Shown: positions 9,196 to 18,550 of the stretch, one piece after another
How the letters are laid out: each line of letters begins with the position of its first letter
How positions within the stretch are numbered: position 1 is the stretch's first letter
Origin: Acerihabitans sp047324305
Lineage (GTDB): Bacteria > Pseudomonadota > Gammaproteobacteria > Enterobacterales > Enterobacteriaceae
Length of the DNA: 64,000 nt
Direction of reading: 5' to 3'
Assembly (NCBI RefSeq): GCF_047324305.1
Contig: NZ_CP178740.1
Span: 186,001-250,000 of the forward strand
Translations under genes and position numbers: made by a program
Notes under the pieces: model-generated
Database searches by the model: none
Seen by the model: only the letters and a program-made list of their open reading frames with translations
What the model was told of the DNA's origin: nothing

Positions 9196-11930
9196 AACGC
9201 GGCCTCCCGCAGGTTTTCAACGCGTTGTCCTACCCACACCGGCGGAATGCCGGGCAGGCCCAACGGCAGGCCCACCTGACCGGCCGCCAGGGCGTCGCTA
9301 AACCTGACCGGCAGGCGCAGCGACTGCCCGGCGCAGGTGAATTCCAACAGCGTGCCGCTGTTGACGCCCAGCCGCTCGGCGTCCTGGCGGCTTACCGCCA
9401 CGTAAGGCTGCGGCATGCGCTCCTGAATCACCGCGGCGCGTTGGGAGGTTTCCTCGCTGCCGAACAGATGGTAGTACGGCGCCACGCGCCACTGGCCGTC
9501 GACCGGGGCGACAAACGCCGCCGGCACGTCGGTGAACCAGTCCATACGGCCCTCGCCCGCTTCCAGCAGCCGTACGCCGGGATCGCCGTGGCGCAGGTGT
9601 CCGCCCACTTCCGCCTGGAATTTATTCCAGGCCTGCGGGGAGTTCCAGCCCGGCGCCCAGGCGAAGGCCACCTGCTTGCTCATGCCCTGGGGGCTGCTGT
9701 TGCCTTCCATGGAGAACGCGAACATGGTGTCCTTGTCCTGGGGCTGGCGCGGCTCGTGCACGTCGATGTTGGCGCGCATCGCGGTGCGACCGCTGTAGCG
9801 GTGCGGCTCGCGGGCCAGCTTCTGGCCGCTGACGCGGAAACCGGCATCGGGCGCGGCCTCTTTGATCCCGGCCAGCTGCGGCAGCGTCTCGGCGCAGGCG
9901 CTGATGATATGATCGAACTGGGTCCAGTCCACGTGGCGATCCAGGTAGGTGGAGTGCAGCGAATGCAGCCAGCGCCAGCTCTCCAGCATAATGGTCTCGG
10001 CATCATAGTAGGCCGGGTCGTATACCTGGAAGAAGCGCTGCGCGCGGCCTTCCTGGTTGATAAGCGTACCGTCGCTTTCGGCAAAGCTGGCCGCCGGCAG
10101 GATCAGGTTGGCCTTATCCATGATGGCGGTGCGCTGATGATCGAGCACGATAAGATTGACGGTTTTGGCCAGCGCCGCGTCCACCCGCTGGGCCGGCGCG
10201 TGGCGGTACAGATCGTTTTCCAGCACGATCGCGCTGTCCGCCGCGCCCTGCTCAAGCTGTTCCAGCGCCTGGTCCAGGGTACCGCCGCCCATCAGCGCCA
10301 GTCCCATGCTGTTGGCGCTTGACGCCACGAAGGTTATGCCGACGTCGGCGCCGCGGCCTTTCAGCGCGCGGGCGACGTTAGCGGCGGCGGCAATCACCGC
10401 CTCGCTGCCGGCGTTGCTGCCGGAGACGATCAACGGCTTGCGGCTGCCCGCCAGGGCCTGCACGATCACATCGATCCTGGCGCGCAACTCGTCATCCAGA
10501 CCCGCTACCGCCGGGGCGCTGTCGTCCAGCGCGTGGGCGACGGCAAAGCCCAGGCGCGCCTGATCCTCCACCGGGGCGCAATAGGTCCAGGCGGCGATAT
10601 CGTCAAGCTTGGTGCGATCGACGCTGGTGACAAACAGCGGATGGCGGGCATGCTGGCCGATGGTCTGGATGGCGGCAATCTGCCAGTCGGCGACTTTTTG
10701 CGCCGCGGCCATTTCACGGGTCTTGCCCTTCACCGCCTGGCGTACCGCCAGGGCGATGCGCGCGCCGGTCTGGGTTAAATCCTCGCCCAGCACCAGCACC
10801 GCGTCGTAACTTTCTATTTCGCGCAGCGACGGGGTATGCACGCCGCCGTTGCGCAGCACGTCCAGCATCAGGGCCAGCCGCGCCTGCTCGGCGCCGGAGA
10901 TGCCGGTATAGAAATTGGCGGCGCCCACCAGTTCACGCAGCGCGAAATTGCTTTCCACGCTGGCGCGCGCAGAGCCGATGCCGATCATCTTCTTGGCGTG
11001 GCGCAACGCGTCGGCCGCGCCCTGCATCGCCTGTTCGGCGTTCAGGGCGATCCAGTCGTCGCCGCGGCGCTGCAGCGGATGGCGCGGACGATCCTTGAGA
11101 TTGACGTAACCGTAACCGAAACGGCCGCGATCGCACAGGAAGTAGTGGTTAACGCTGCCGTTAAAGCGGTTTTCAATGCGCCGCAGCTCGCCGTAACGCT
11201 CGCCGGGGCTGGTATTGCACCCCACGCTGCACTGTTGGCAAATGCTGGGCGCGAACTGCATATCCCATTTGCGGTTGTAGCGTTCGGAATGGGTTTTATC
11301 GGTGAACACCCCGGTCGGGCACACTTCCACCAGGTTGCCGGAGAACTCGCTTTCCAGCGTGCCGTCCTCGGGACGGCCGAAGTAGACGTTATCGTGGGCG
11401 CCGTAGACGCCCAGATCGGTGCCGTCGGCATAATCCTTATAGTAGCGGACGCAGCGGTAGCAGGCGATGCAGCGGTTCATCTCGTGGGAGATAAACGGGC
11501 CGAGGTTCTGGTTGCGGTGGGTGCGCTTGGTAAACCGGTAACGGCGGAAATTCTGGCCGGTCATGACCGTCATGTCCTGCAGATGGCAGTTGCCGCCCTC
11601 CTCGCACACCGGGCAATCGTGGGGGTGGTTGGTCATCAGCCACTCCACCACGCTTTTACGGAACTGTTGCGCCTCTTCATCATCGATGGAGATAAAGGTA
11701 CCGTCCGACGCCGGCGTCATGCACGACATCACCAGCCGGCCGCGCGTATCCTCGGCGTTTTGATATTGCTTGACCGCGCACTGGCGGCAAGCGCCGACGC
11801 TGCCCAGCGCCGGGTGCCAGCAAAAATAAGGAATATCGAGACCCAGGGTAAGACATGCCTGCAACAGGTTGTCCGACCCCTTAACCTCGTATTCTTTGCC
11901 GTCTACATGAATGGTAGCCATAGTCAGCAT
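9192..11930 (-). CDS. nuoG: NADH-quinone oxidoreductase subunit G
   Basis: Largest peripheral subunit of complex I (about 912 residues, usual size 908), with an N-terminal ferredoxin region and a molybdopterin-oxidoreductase-like body without cofactor. Seen in order: [2Fe-2S] cysteines around CWHPALGSVGACRQC (residues 35-55), the His/Cys ligand motif HDCPVCEEGGNC (N5), CIACYRC with CPTGVF, and CQQCSVGC for the extra N7 cluster typical of enterobacteria. The ATG at 11930 gives MLTMATIHV; the next ATG at 11921 (MATIHV) is the common annotated start, and neither has a strong ribosome site. A 100-bp gap separates it from nuoF. Confidence 0.97.
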   Translation of the reverse strand: MLTMATIHVDGKEYEVKGSDNLLQACLTLGLDIPYFCWHPALGSVGACRQCAVKQYQNAEDTRGRLVMSCMTPASDGTFISIDDEEAQQFRKSVVEWLMTNHPHDCPVCEEGGNCHLQDMTVMTGQNFRRYRFTKRTHRNQNLGPFISHEMNRCIACYRCVRYYKDYADGTDLGVYGAHDNVYFGRPEDGTLESEFSGNLVEVCPTGVFTDKTHSERYNRKWDMQFAPSICQQCSVGCNTSPGERYGELRRIENRFNGSVNHYFLCDRGRFGYGYVNLKDRPRHPLQRRGDDWIALNAEQAMQGAADALRHAKKMIGIGSARASVESNFALRELVGAANFYTGISGAEQARLALMLDVLRNGGVHTPSLREIESYDAVLVLGEDLTQTGARIALAVRQAVKGKTREMAAAQKVADWQIAAIQTIGQHARHPLFVTSVDRTKLDDIAAWTYCAPVEDQARLGFAVAHALDDSAPAVAGLDDELRARIDVIVQALAGSRKPLIVSGSNAGSEAVIAAAANVARALKGRGADVGITFVASSANSMGLALMGGGTLDQALEQLEQGAADSAIVLENDLYRHAPAQRVDAALAKTVNLIVLDHQRTAIMDKANLILPAASFAESDGTLINQEGRAQRFFQVYDPAYYDAETIMLESWRWLHSLHSTYLDRHVDWTQFDHIISACAETLPQLAGIKEAAPDAGFRVSGQKLAREPHRYSGRTAMRANIDVHEPRQPQDKDTMFAFSMEGNSSPQGMSKQVAFAWAPGWNSPQAWNKFQAEVGGHLRHGDPGVRLLEAGEGRMDWFTDVPAAFVAPVDGQWRVAPYYHLFGSEETSQRAAVIQERMPQPYVAVSRQDAERLGVNSGTLLEFTCAGQSLRLPVRFSDALAAGQVGLPLGLPGIPPVWVGQRVENLREAAL

Positions 11931-11941
11931 GCTCAAGTGTG

Positions 11942-11959
11942 GCCCGCAATAGCGCGGGC
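11942..11959. other. Stem-loop in the nuoF-nuoG gap
   Basis: GCCCGC and GCGGGC arms around a 6-base loop lie just upstream of nuoG in a 100-bp gap, while most nuo junctions overlap or nearly touch. No U-tract follows on the minus strand. It may modulate mRNA stability or nuoG translation; function is inferred. Confidence 0.4.
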
Positions 11960-12030
11960 GTTAATCAAAATGCGTCTCGGGTGCATAACATCCGCCCGGC
12001 CTCGTTTGGCCTAAAGGCGCGGATGCAGGG

Positions 12031-13380
12031 TTACCAACGCGCTTTCAGCAAGTTTGGCTGGATACCGGCAATAGTGCGGGTATTACCGATATGCTGCGTT
12101 GCAATTCCCGCTTCAAATTCTTCCCGGAAATATTTTATCGCGCTTTGCAGCGGCTCGACGGCGCCCGGCGCATGGGCGCAGAAGGTTTTGCCCGGGCCGA
12201 GGAACCGGCACAGCTGTTCCAGCGTTTCAATATCCCCCGGCTGCCCCTCGCCTTTTTCTATGGCGCGCAGCAGCTTCACGCTCCAGGGCAGGCCGTCGCG
12301 GCAGGGTGTGCACCAGCCGCAGGACTCGCGCGAGAAAAACTCTTCCAGGTTGCGCGTCAGGGATACCATATTGATTTCATTATCCACCGCCATGGCCAGC
12401 GCCGTGCCCAGGCGGCTGCCCGCCTTGCCGATATTCTCGAAGTCCATCGGCAGGTCGAGGTGATCGCCGGTCAGGAAGTCGGTGCCGGCGCCCCCCGGCT
12501 GCCACGCCTTGAGCGTCAGGCCATCGCGCATGCCCCCGGCGTAATCTTCCAGGATCTCGCGCGCGGTGATGCCGAAGGGCAATTCCCACAGGCCGGGATG
12601 TTTGACCCGCCCGGAAAACCCCATCAGCTTGGTGCCGGTATCGCTGCTTTTGCCCGCCGTGATGCCTTTGTACCAGTCCACGCCGTTCTCAAGGATGGCC
12701 GGCACGTTGCACAGGGTTTCGACGTTATTGACGCAGGTCGGTTTGCCCCAGGCGCCGGCGGTGGCCGGGAACGGCGGTTTGGAGCGCGGGTTGGCGCGGC
12801 GGCCTTCCAGGGAATTGATCAGCGCCGTCTCTTCGCCGCAGATATAGCGCCCAGCGCCGGTATGGACGATCAGCTCGAAATCAAAGCCGGTGCCGAGGAT
12901 ATTCTTGCCCAGGTAACCGGCCTCGGTGGCTTCGGCGATGGCGCGCCTGAGGTTCACCGCCGCCTCGATATATTCGCCGCGCAGGAAGATATACCCGCGA
13001 TAGGCCTTAAGGGCAAAAGCGGCGATCAGCATGCCTTCCACCAGCAAATGGGGCAGTTGCTCCATCAGCAGGCGGTCTTTATAGGTGCCCGGCTCCATCT
13101 CATCCGCGTTGCACAGCAGATAGCGGATGTTCATGGCCGGATCCTTGGGCATCAGGCTCCATTTCAGGCCGGTGGAAAACCCCGCCCCGCCCCGCCCTTT
13201 CAGGCCGGAGTCCTTGACCAGGGTGACAATGTCGTCCTGGGACATGCCTTTGAGCGCTTTTTCCGCGCCGGCATAGCCGTTCTTGCCGCGATACTCGTCA
13301 AGCCATACCGTCTGGCCGTCGTCGCGCAGGCGCCAGGTCAACGGATGCATTTCGGCGGTACGTACAATCTGTTTGATCAT
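12031..13380 (-). CDS. nuoF: NADH-quinone oxidoreductase subunit F
   Basis: NADH-dehydrogenase subunit of complex I: binds NADH and FMN and carries [4Fe-4S] cluster N3. The Gly-rich nucleotide/FMN motif GRGGAGFSTGLKW is at about residues 62-74. ESCGWCTPCRDG near residue 352 and a later Cys in LEQLCRFLGPGKTFC supply the cluster ligands. The length of 449 compares with 445 in E. coli. The start overlaps the nuoE stop by 4 bp (ATGA), coupling two subunits that form one subcomplex with NuoG. Confidence 0.98.
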   Translation of the reverse strand: MIKQIVRTAEMHPLTWRLRDDGQTVWLDEYRGKNGYAGAEKALKGMSQDDIVTLVKDSGLKGRGGAGFSTGLKWSLMPKDPAMNIRYLLCNADEMEPGTYKDRLLMEQLPHLLVEGMLIAAFALKAYRGYIFLRGEYIEAAVNLRRAIAEATEAGYLGKNILGTGFDFELIVHTGAGRYICGEETALINSLEGRRANPRSKPPFPATAGAWGKPTCVNNVETLCNVPAILENGVDWYKGITAGKSSDTGTKLMGFSGRVKHPGLWELPFGITAREILEDYAGGMRDGLTLKAWQPGGAGTDFLTGDHLDLPMDFENIGKAGSRLGTALAMAVDNEINMVSLTRNLEEFFSRESCGWCTPCRDGLPWSVKLLRAIEKGEGQPGDIETLEQLCRFLGPGKTFCAHAPGAVEPLQSAIKYFREEFEAGIATQHIGNTRTIAGIQPNLLKARW

Positions 13381-13910
13381 CGATACTGCTCCAATAGCGG
13401 ACCGATACCTTCCGGCGTCAGATGAACGTGGGTGTCGTCATCAATCATCATGCTCGGCCCCTTGTCGCAGTTGCCCAGGCAGCAGGTGGGCAGCAGGGTG
13501 AAGCGCCCATCGCCGGTGGTCTGCCCCGGCTTGATATCGAGCGCTTGCTCCAGCGCCGCCTGGATGCCCTGGTAGCCGGTGATATGGCACACCACGCTAT
13601 CGCAATATTTAATGATATGGCGCCCGACCGGCTGGCGGTAAATCGAACTGTAAAACGTGGCCACGCCTTCCACATCGCTGCCCGGAATGCCCAGCACTTC
13701 GGCAATCGCCGCGATGGCGCCGTCCGGCACCCAGCCGCGCTGCTTCTGCACGATTTTCAGCGCTTCGATGGAGGCGGCGCGGGCATCTTCATAATGGTGC
13801 TTTTCATGGTCGATGGCCTCTCGCTCCTGGGCCGTGAGCACAAAGGCGGCGGTGTCGTCCTGGCGGCCGGGGGCGGCGTCGCGCCCATGCGTATCTGTAT
13901 GTTCATGCAT
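13377..13910 (-). CDS. nuoE: NADH-quinone oxidoreductase subunit E
   Basis: Thioredoxin-fold subunit of complex I holding [2Fe-2S] cluster N1a next to the FMN of NuoF. Cluster ligands are Cys103, Cys108, Cys144 and Cys148 (YCDSVVCH and CCLGNCDKG). At 177 residues it is about 11 longer than E. coli NuoE. The extra length is a hydrophilic His/Asp-rich N-terminus (MHEHTDTHGRD). It lies 2 bp after nuoCD and overlaps nuoF by 4 bp. Confidence 0.97.
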   Translation of the reverse strand: MHEHTDTHGRDAAPGRQDDTAAFVLTAQEREAIDHEKHHYEDARAASIEALKIVQKQRGWVPDGAIAAIAEVLGIPGSDVEGVATFYSSIYRQPVGRHIIKYCDSVVCHITGYQGIQAALEQALDIKPGQTTGDGRFTLLPTCCLGNCDKGPSMMIDDDTHVHLTPEGIGPLLEQYR

Positions 13911-13912
13911 AA

Positions 13913-15712
13913 TTAGCGGTCCACATCTGACATAACAAAATCGATACTGCCCAGATAGACGATGAGATCCGATACCAGGCTGCCGCGAATCACCGAGGGA
14001 ATTTGCTGCAAATGCGGGAAACTCGGGGTGCGGATACGGGTCCGGTAGCTCATGGTGCTGCCATCGCTGGTCAGGTAATAACTGTTGATCCCCTTGGTGG
14101 CCTCGATCATCTGGAACGATTCGTTAGCCGGCATCACCGGTCCCCAGGAGACCTGGAGGAAGTGGGTAATCAGGGTCTCGATATGCTGCAACGTCCGCTC
14201 TTTCGGCGGCGGCGTGGTCAGCGGATGATCGGCCTTGAACGGGCCTTCCGGCATATTGTTCAGGCATTGTTCAAGGATGCGCAGGCTCTGGCGCATCTCC
14301 TCCACCTTCAGCATCACGCGGCTGTAGCAATCGCTGACGCCGTCGCCCACCGGCACCTCGAAATCAAACTTGTCGTAGCCGGAGTACGGACGCCATTTAC
14401 GCACGTCGAAAGAGATGCCTGTTGCGCGCAGCGCGGCGCCGGTCACGCCCCAATCCAGCGCTTCCTGGGCGCCGTAGGCGGCGACGCCCTCGGCCCGTCC
14501 GCGCAGTACGCTGTTGCGCAGCGCCGCCTTGACGTAGGAATCCAGGCGCTTGGGCAGCCAGTTCAGGAAGTCGCGCAGCAGGCCGTCCCAGCCGCGCGGC
14601 AGATCGTGCGCCACGCCGCCGATGCGGAACCAGGCCGGATGCATGCGAAAGCCGGTAATGGCCTCCACCACGTCATAAATTTTCTGCCGGTCGGTAAAGG
14701 CCAGGAATACCGGCGTCATGCCGCCGACGTCCTGGATATAGGTGCTGATATACAGCAGATGGCTGTTGATGCGAAACAGCTCGGAGAGCATGACCCGGAT
14801 CACCTCGACCCGTTCGGGCACCACGATGCCGGCGAGTTTTTCCACCGCCAGCACATACGGCATTTCATTGACGCAGCCGCCGAGGTATTCCACCCGGTCG
14901 GTATAGGGAATATAGCTGTGCCACGACTGGCGCTCGCCCATCTTTTCAGCGCCGCGGTGGTGATACCCGATATCGGGCACGCAGTCGACGATTTCCTCGC
15001 CGTCCAGCTGCAGGATAATGCGGAAAGCCCCGTGCGCCGACGGATGGTTCGGCCCCAGGTTAAGAAACATGAAATCTTCGTTTTCGCGCCCGCGTTTCAT
15101 GCCCCAGTCTTCCGGCTTGAAGGTCAGCCCTTCCATTTCCAGATCCTCTTTCTGCTTGGTCAGCATATAAGGATCGAATTCGGTGGCGCGCGCCGGATAG
15201 TCTTTACGCAACGGATGGCCCTGCCAGCTTTGCGGCATCATGATGCGGGTCAAATGCGGATGGCCGTCAAAGGTCATGCCGAACATTTCCCAGGTTTCGC
15301 GCTCATACCAGTTGGCGTTGGGGAAAATTTTGGTCACGGTGGGCAGATGGAAATCGCTCTGCGAGAGCGCCACCTTCAGCATGATATCCCGGTTGCGGTC
15401 GATGGATATCAAGTGATAAAACACGGTGAACTCAGCGGCGGGCAGGCCCTGGCGATGGGTGCGCAGGCGTTCGTCCACGCCATGCAGATCGTAGAGCATT
15501 ACATAGGGCTTAGGCAGTTTTTTTAAAAACGTCAAGACCTCGAGAATCTGCTCGCGTTTGACCCATACCACCGGAATGCCGGTACGGGTGGGCTGGACGG
15601 TAAACGCCTCGGCGCCAAAACGGTCACGCAATTCGCCTATTACCGGATCGTCAAGATGATCCCGGGTCTGCCAGGCCGGCTGGGCGAGATGTTGCGTCAT
15701 CAACTCTGTCAT
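13913..15712 (-). CDS. nuoC: NADH-quinone oxidoreductase fused subunits C/D
   Basis: Natural fusion NuoCD of the complex I connecting module, 599 residues (E. coli about 600). Residues 1 to about 190 are the 30-kDa NuoC domain (ERETWEMFGMTFDGHP). The rest is the 49-kDa NuoD domain with the quinone-site segment GPNHPSAHGAFRI and DIGYHHRGAEKMGE. The ATG at 15712 has GGTGA at 8-bp spacing. In-frame TTG and GTG codons just upstream (15727, 15724) are poorer choices. The fused state is typical of enterobacteria. It is followed by nuoE after 2 bp and preceded by a 91-bp gap to nuoB in which I see nothing notable. Confidence 0.98.
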   Translation of the reverse strand: MTELMTQHLAQPAWQTRDHLDDPVIGELRDRFGAEAFTVQPTRTGIPVVWVKREQILEVLTFLKKLPKPYVMLYDLHGVDERLRTHRQGLPAAEFTVFYHLISIDRNRDIMLKVALSQSDFHLPTVTKIFPNANWYERETWEMFGMTFDGHPHLTRIMMPQSWQGHPLRKDYPARATEFDPYMLTKQKEDLEMEGLTFKPEDWGMKRGRENEDFMFLNLGPNHPSAHGAFRIILQLDGEEIVDCVPDIGYHHRGAEKMGERQSWHSYIPYTDRVEYLGGCVNEMPYVLAVEKLAGIVVPERVEVIRVMLSELFRINSHLLYISTYIQDVGGMTPVFLAFTDRQKIYDVVEAITGFRMHPAWFRIGGVAHDLPRGWDGLLRDFLNWLPKRLDSYVKAALRNSVLRGRAEGVAAYGAQEALDWGVTGAALRATGISFDVRKWRPYSGYDKFDFEVPVGDGVSDCYSRVMLKVEEMRQSLRILEQCLNNMPEGPFKADHPLTTPPPKERTLQHIETLITHFLQVSWGPVMPANESFQMIEATKGINSYYLTSDGSTMSYRTRIRTPSFPHLQQIPSVIRGSLVSDLIVYLGSIDFVMSDVDR

Positions 15713-15803
15713 AGTTATTTTCACCAAATTAATGCTGTGCCGGCGTCATGCCACTGTGCGCGTTAAATGATTATGGACGACAACCGCCACATCGCCGCGC
15801 GCG

Positions 15804-16490
15804 TCAAATCTCGTCGGGAGATCGCAGGTTGGTTACCGCGATACGCTCGCCCTGTTTACGCTCGCGCTCCGACTGCATATTGGCGCGATAAACCCCCTGA
15901 TCGCCCACCACCCAGGAGAGCGGACGCCGTTCCTTGCCGATGGATTCCTTTAACAGCAGCAGCGCCTGGATATAGGCTTCCGGACGTGGCGGGCAGCCGG
16001 GAATATAGACATCGACCGGCAAAAATTTGTCCACGCCCTGCACGACGGAATAAATATCGTACATACCGCCGGAATTAGCGCATGCGCCCATGGAAATCAC
16101 CCATTTCGGCTCGAGCATTTGATCATAAAGACGCTGGATGACCGGGGCCATCTTGGTGAACGGCGTGCCCGCGATCACCATGAAATCCGCCTGGCGCGGT
16201 GAGGCGCGAATAACTTCCGACCCGAAACGCGCCACATCGTGCACCGCGGTAAAGGACGTGGTCATTTCGACGTAGCAACAGGACAGGCCGAAGTTATACG
16301 GCCACAACGAGTTGCCCCGGCCCCAGTTCACCGCATTATGCAACGCGTTTTCCAGGGTACCCAAAAAAACGCTGCGGTTGACGTGCCCATCCAGGGGATC
16401 GGCGACGATATCCTGTTTTTGCAGGGGATAACGGTCATTTTCACCGCCATTCTCACCGTCCGGCTCAACACGGGTGAGGGTGTAATCCAT
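15804..16490 (-). CDS. nuoB: NADH-quinone oxidoreductase subunit B
   Basis: Subunit carrying the terminal [4Fe-4S] cluster N2 that reduces quinone in complex I. Ligands are Cys71 and Cys72 (GLSCCYVEM), Cys137 (MGACANSGG) and Cys166 (IPGCPPRP). The protein has 228 residues against 220 in E. coli. The extra length comes from a small N-terminal insertion (ENGGEN) and a few residues before NWGRGNSLWPYNFG. It begins 15 bp after nuoA. Confidence 0.98.
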   Translation of the reverse strand: MDYTLTRVEPDGENGGENDRYPLQKQDIVADPLDGHVNRSVFLGTLENALHNAVNWGRGNSLWPYNFGLSCCYVEMTTSFTAVHDVARFGSEVIRASPRQADFMVIAGTPFTKMAPVIQRLYDQMLEPKWVISMGACANSGGMYDIYSVVQGVDKFLPVDVYIPGCPPRPEAYIQALLLLKESIGKERRPLSWVVGDQGVYRANMQSERERKQGERIAVTNLRSPDEI

Positions 16491-16505
16491 GGTTATGCCT
16501 CGCTG

Positions 16506-16943
16506 TTACTGCTGATGACGTTGGTTTTCGGCGATTGGGCCCGCGCGCTTGAGACGCTGGGAACGCTCGGGCGTCCAGTCCAGCGCGCCGACGCGCACCA
16601 GGTACACCAGGCCCGCCAACAACACAATAATAAAAACGGCTGCTTCGAAGAAACCGACCCAGCCGACTTCGCGGATGGATACCGACCAGGCGTATAAATA
16701 CAGGGCTTCCACGTCAAAAATGACGAAAAACATGGCCACCAGGTAAAATTTAGACGAAAGACGCAGTCTTGCCGTCCCCACCGGGTCGATACCGGACTCG
16801 AAGGGCACGTTTTTTGAGCGGGAGTGGGCGCGTCCGCCTAATAAGTAACCGCCCAGCAGCATAAAGCAGCACAGGCCGACGGCACCAACGAGGAATACGG
16901 CGAACGCCCAGTAATGGGCGGTAACTTCAGTGGTTATTGACAT
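16506..16943 (-). CDS. nuoA: NADH-quinone oxidoreductase subunit A
   Basis: First gene of the nuo operon: a three-helix membrane subunit next to the quinone chamber. The 145 residues match the family (147 in E. coli). The conserved motif FESGIDPVGTARLRLSSKF at about residues 46-64 and FVIFDVEALYLYAWSVS at about 72-88 identify it. The operon promoter should lie in the 670-bp non-coding stretch upstream. Confidence 0.97.
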   Translation of the reverse strand: MSITTEVTAHYWAFAVFLVGAVGLCCFMLLGGYLLGGRAHSRSKNVPFESGIDPVGTARLRLSSKFYLVAMFFVIFDVEALYLYAWSVSIREVGWVGFFEAAVFIIVLLAGLVYLVRVGALDWTPERSQRLKRAGPIAENQRHQQ

Positions 16944-17103
16944 TTTCTTTGCTCATCAAAAGTGGCATTTTGCAGTCTGCTCTTCGTCAACGGCAGTTCG
17001 ACTCACCACATCGATTTATGGGAAGGAGTAGGAAAAAACCGCACCGCGCTGTTGCCACCGGCATACACAGCCATTGTGTGGGGTTTTTACTCCTTTACAT
17101 AAC

Positions 17104-17125
17104 CTTTTGTCAACTTGGACAAAAG
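17104..17125. promoter_or_regulatory. Perfect dyad upstream of nuoA, possible operator
   Basis: Arms CTTTTGTC and GACAAAAG are perfectly complementary across a 6-bp spacer, about 160 bp upstream of nuoA. Such spaced AT-rich dyads are typical of dimeric repressor or LysR-type sites, but a transcribed hairpin is equally possible. No known consensus matches fully. Confidence 0.45.
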
Positions 17126-17147
17126 AAACTTCATAGTAATTTACACA

Positions 17148-17164
17148 GTTAATATCTAATTAAC
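17148..17164. promoter_or_regulatory. Possible ArcA-type site upstream of nuoA
   Basis: GTTAAT and ATTAAC half-sites separated by 5 bp lie in an AT-rich stretch about 200 bp upstream of nuoA. GTTAA-type boxes are the core of ArcA sites, and ArcA is known to repress nuo in E. coli. The match is short and may be chance in AT-rich DNA. Confidence 0.3.
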
Positions 17165-17566
17165 ATTTGATGCGCACGATTTTAGCTTAATCGAGTCAGT
17201 GTTGCGCGCCAGCAACATAGCAATAACATAGAGCGGTTCTATGACACCATGATTGCCCGCAGGTAACTATACCATTTTCAGGCAAAATCACGTTATTCCG
17301 CGCAATCGGTAAGGGCAAAATTTGATCCAGGGCACAATTTTGCAACTAATCAGAATAAAAGATGCACATTCTGTGCGCCATTAACCAAAAAACATTATAG
17401 AAACAGTGTTTTGATTTAGTTGGCATGAATAAAAAACAACCAGTTCTGGGGTGCGCGCGCTAATGCGCGACGGAGATGACGGACCGGGGATACCAGGCGG
17501 GAAGACTGTATTTTAAGACCTGTTGAAATATAAAACTACATTATTACAGCATAAATTATATTTTAC

Positions 17567-17597
17567 GAAAAATTAAGCCCCATTTTCAGGGGCTTAA
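17567..17597 (-). terminator. Rho-independent terminator of lrhA
   Basis: Perfect 9-bp stem TTAAGCCCC/GGGGCTTAA with a 7-base loop. On the minus strand it is followed directly by a run of five T, 18 bp beyond the lrhA stop. Confidence 0.85.
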
Positions 17598-17614
17598 TAT
17601 CCAATTGATTTTAT

Positions 17615-18550
17615 TTATTCGTCACTGACCGTGAAGCTTTCCCCCTCCCCTTTTACCGGGCGGGCCATGTCTGGTTTATAGGAGTCGTTACCGGTCTGTA
17701 CCGCGCTGAAGATAGCCATGGCCAGTTCATTCTCGCACTGGGGATGTTTACACAGGACATACTGCGTATCGGGCAGCGTCGGCAATCCTTCGTTTTGCCC
17801 CAGCACCCGCAGATCGGAACTCATCATCTCCACCGGCCGGACGGTAATGCCCAATCCCGCTTTTACTGCGGCGCGCACGGCGGCCAGGGTAGAAGCGGTG
17901 TAGGCGATGCGCCATGAGATGCCGGCGGCCTGCAGTTGCTCGATGGCCATGGCGCGAAAGGGACTGGGCTCATCGGACACCACCAGCGGAATAACTTCCC
18001 CTGGAATAAAGCGGTAATCCGACGAACAGAACCATAACGTCGGCGACGAACGCAGCGTAACGTAAGGATGATTTGGATTAGTCAATGTTGTAATAGCCAG
18101 ATCCACTTCGCCGTTTGTCAGCATTTCCTGCATCAAAGGGCTGCGTTTGACATTAACGTCAATCGCTAATTTTGGATAGATCCGTGTTACACGACTGAGT
18201 AAGTAAGGCAAAATTGAGTCGGCAGTGTCGTCGGAAGCACCGATGGTCAGCACCCCCTGGATATTACTGTACATCAAGGAAGTACATGCCTCGTCGTTAT
18301 ACAGTAAAATTTTCCTGGCATAACCCAGCAATTGTATTCCGTGTTCGGTCAACAGCTTGTTGCGACCGTGACGGGCAAACAACTCTTTGCCGACAAGCTG
18401 TTCTAATCGTTGCATTTGCTGGCTGACAGCCGACTGTGTTCGACATACTGATGCTGCAGCGGCCGCAAAGGTGTTGAGATCAGCGACTGCAACAAACGTT
18501 CTCAATAAATCAAGATCAAGATTGAGCACTGGACGATTTGCATTGGTCAT
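17615..18550 (-). CDS. lrhA: LysR-type regulator LrhA (HexA/PecT family)
   Basis: LysR-family transcription regulator that in E. coli represses flhDC and type 1 fimbriae; orthologues HexA/PecT control motility and exoenzymes. The 311 residues (312 in E. coli) start MTNANRPVLNLDLDLLRTF, with the winged-helix DNA-binding domain at about residues 14-73 (recognition region RTQSAVSQQMQRLEQLVG) and a periplasmic-binding-protein-like effector domain after about residue 95. The N-terminal 90 residues are nearly identical to E. coli, while the C-terminus diverges. It is monocistronic with its own terminator and long upstream non-coding DNA, as in E. coli, where it is autoregulated. Flk elsewhere in the window supports a retained flagellar programme. 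Confidence 0.96.
   Translation of the reverse strand: MTNANRPVLNLDLDLLRTFVAVADLNTFAAAAASVCRTQSAVSQQMQRLEQLVGKELFARHGRNKLLTEHGIQLLGYARKILLYNDEACTSLMYSNIQGVLTIGASDDTADSILPYLLSRVTRIYPKLAIDVNVKRSPLMQEMLTNGEVDLAITTLTNPNHPYVTLRSSPTLWFCSSDYRFIPGEVIPLVVSDEPSPFRAMAIEQLQAAGISWRIAYTASTLAAVRAAVKAGLGITVRPVEMMSSDLRVLGQNEGLPTLPDTQYVLCKHPQCENELAMAIFSAVQTGNDSYKPDMARPVKGEGESFTVSDE

Larger units (their letters stand above)
16944..17566 (-). promoter_or_regulatory. nuo operon leader and promoter region, no gene
   Basis: Non-coding stretch between nuoA and the lrhA terminator, more AT-rich than the surrounding genes, with no convincing ORF. Its position and length resemble the long multi-promoter nuo leader of E. 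coli. It contains a perfect 8-bp dyad at 17104-17125, a smaller dyad (ACACA/TGTGT) at 17065-17079 and an ArcA-like element at 17148-17164. I could not assign a -35/-10 pair with confidence. Confidence 0.6.
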
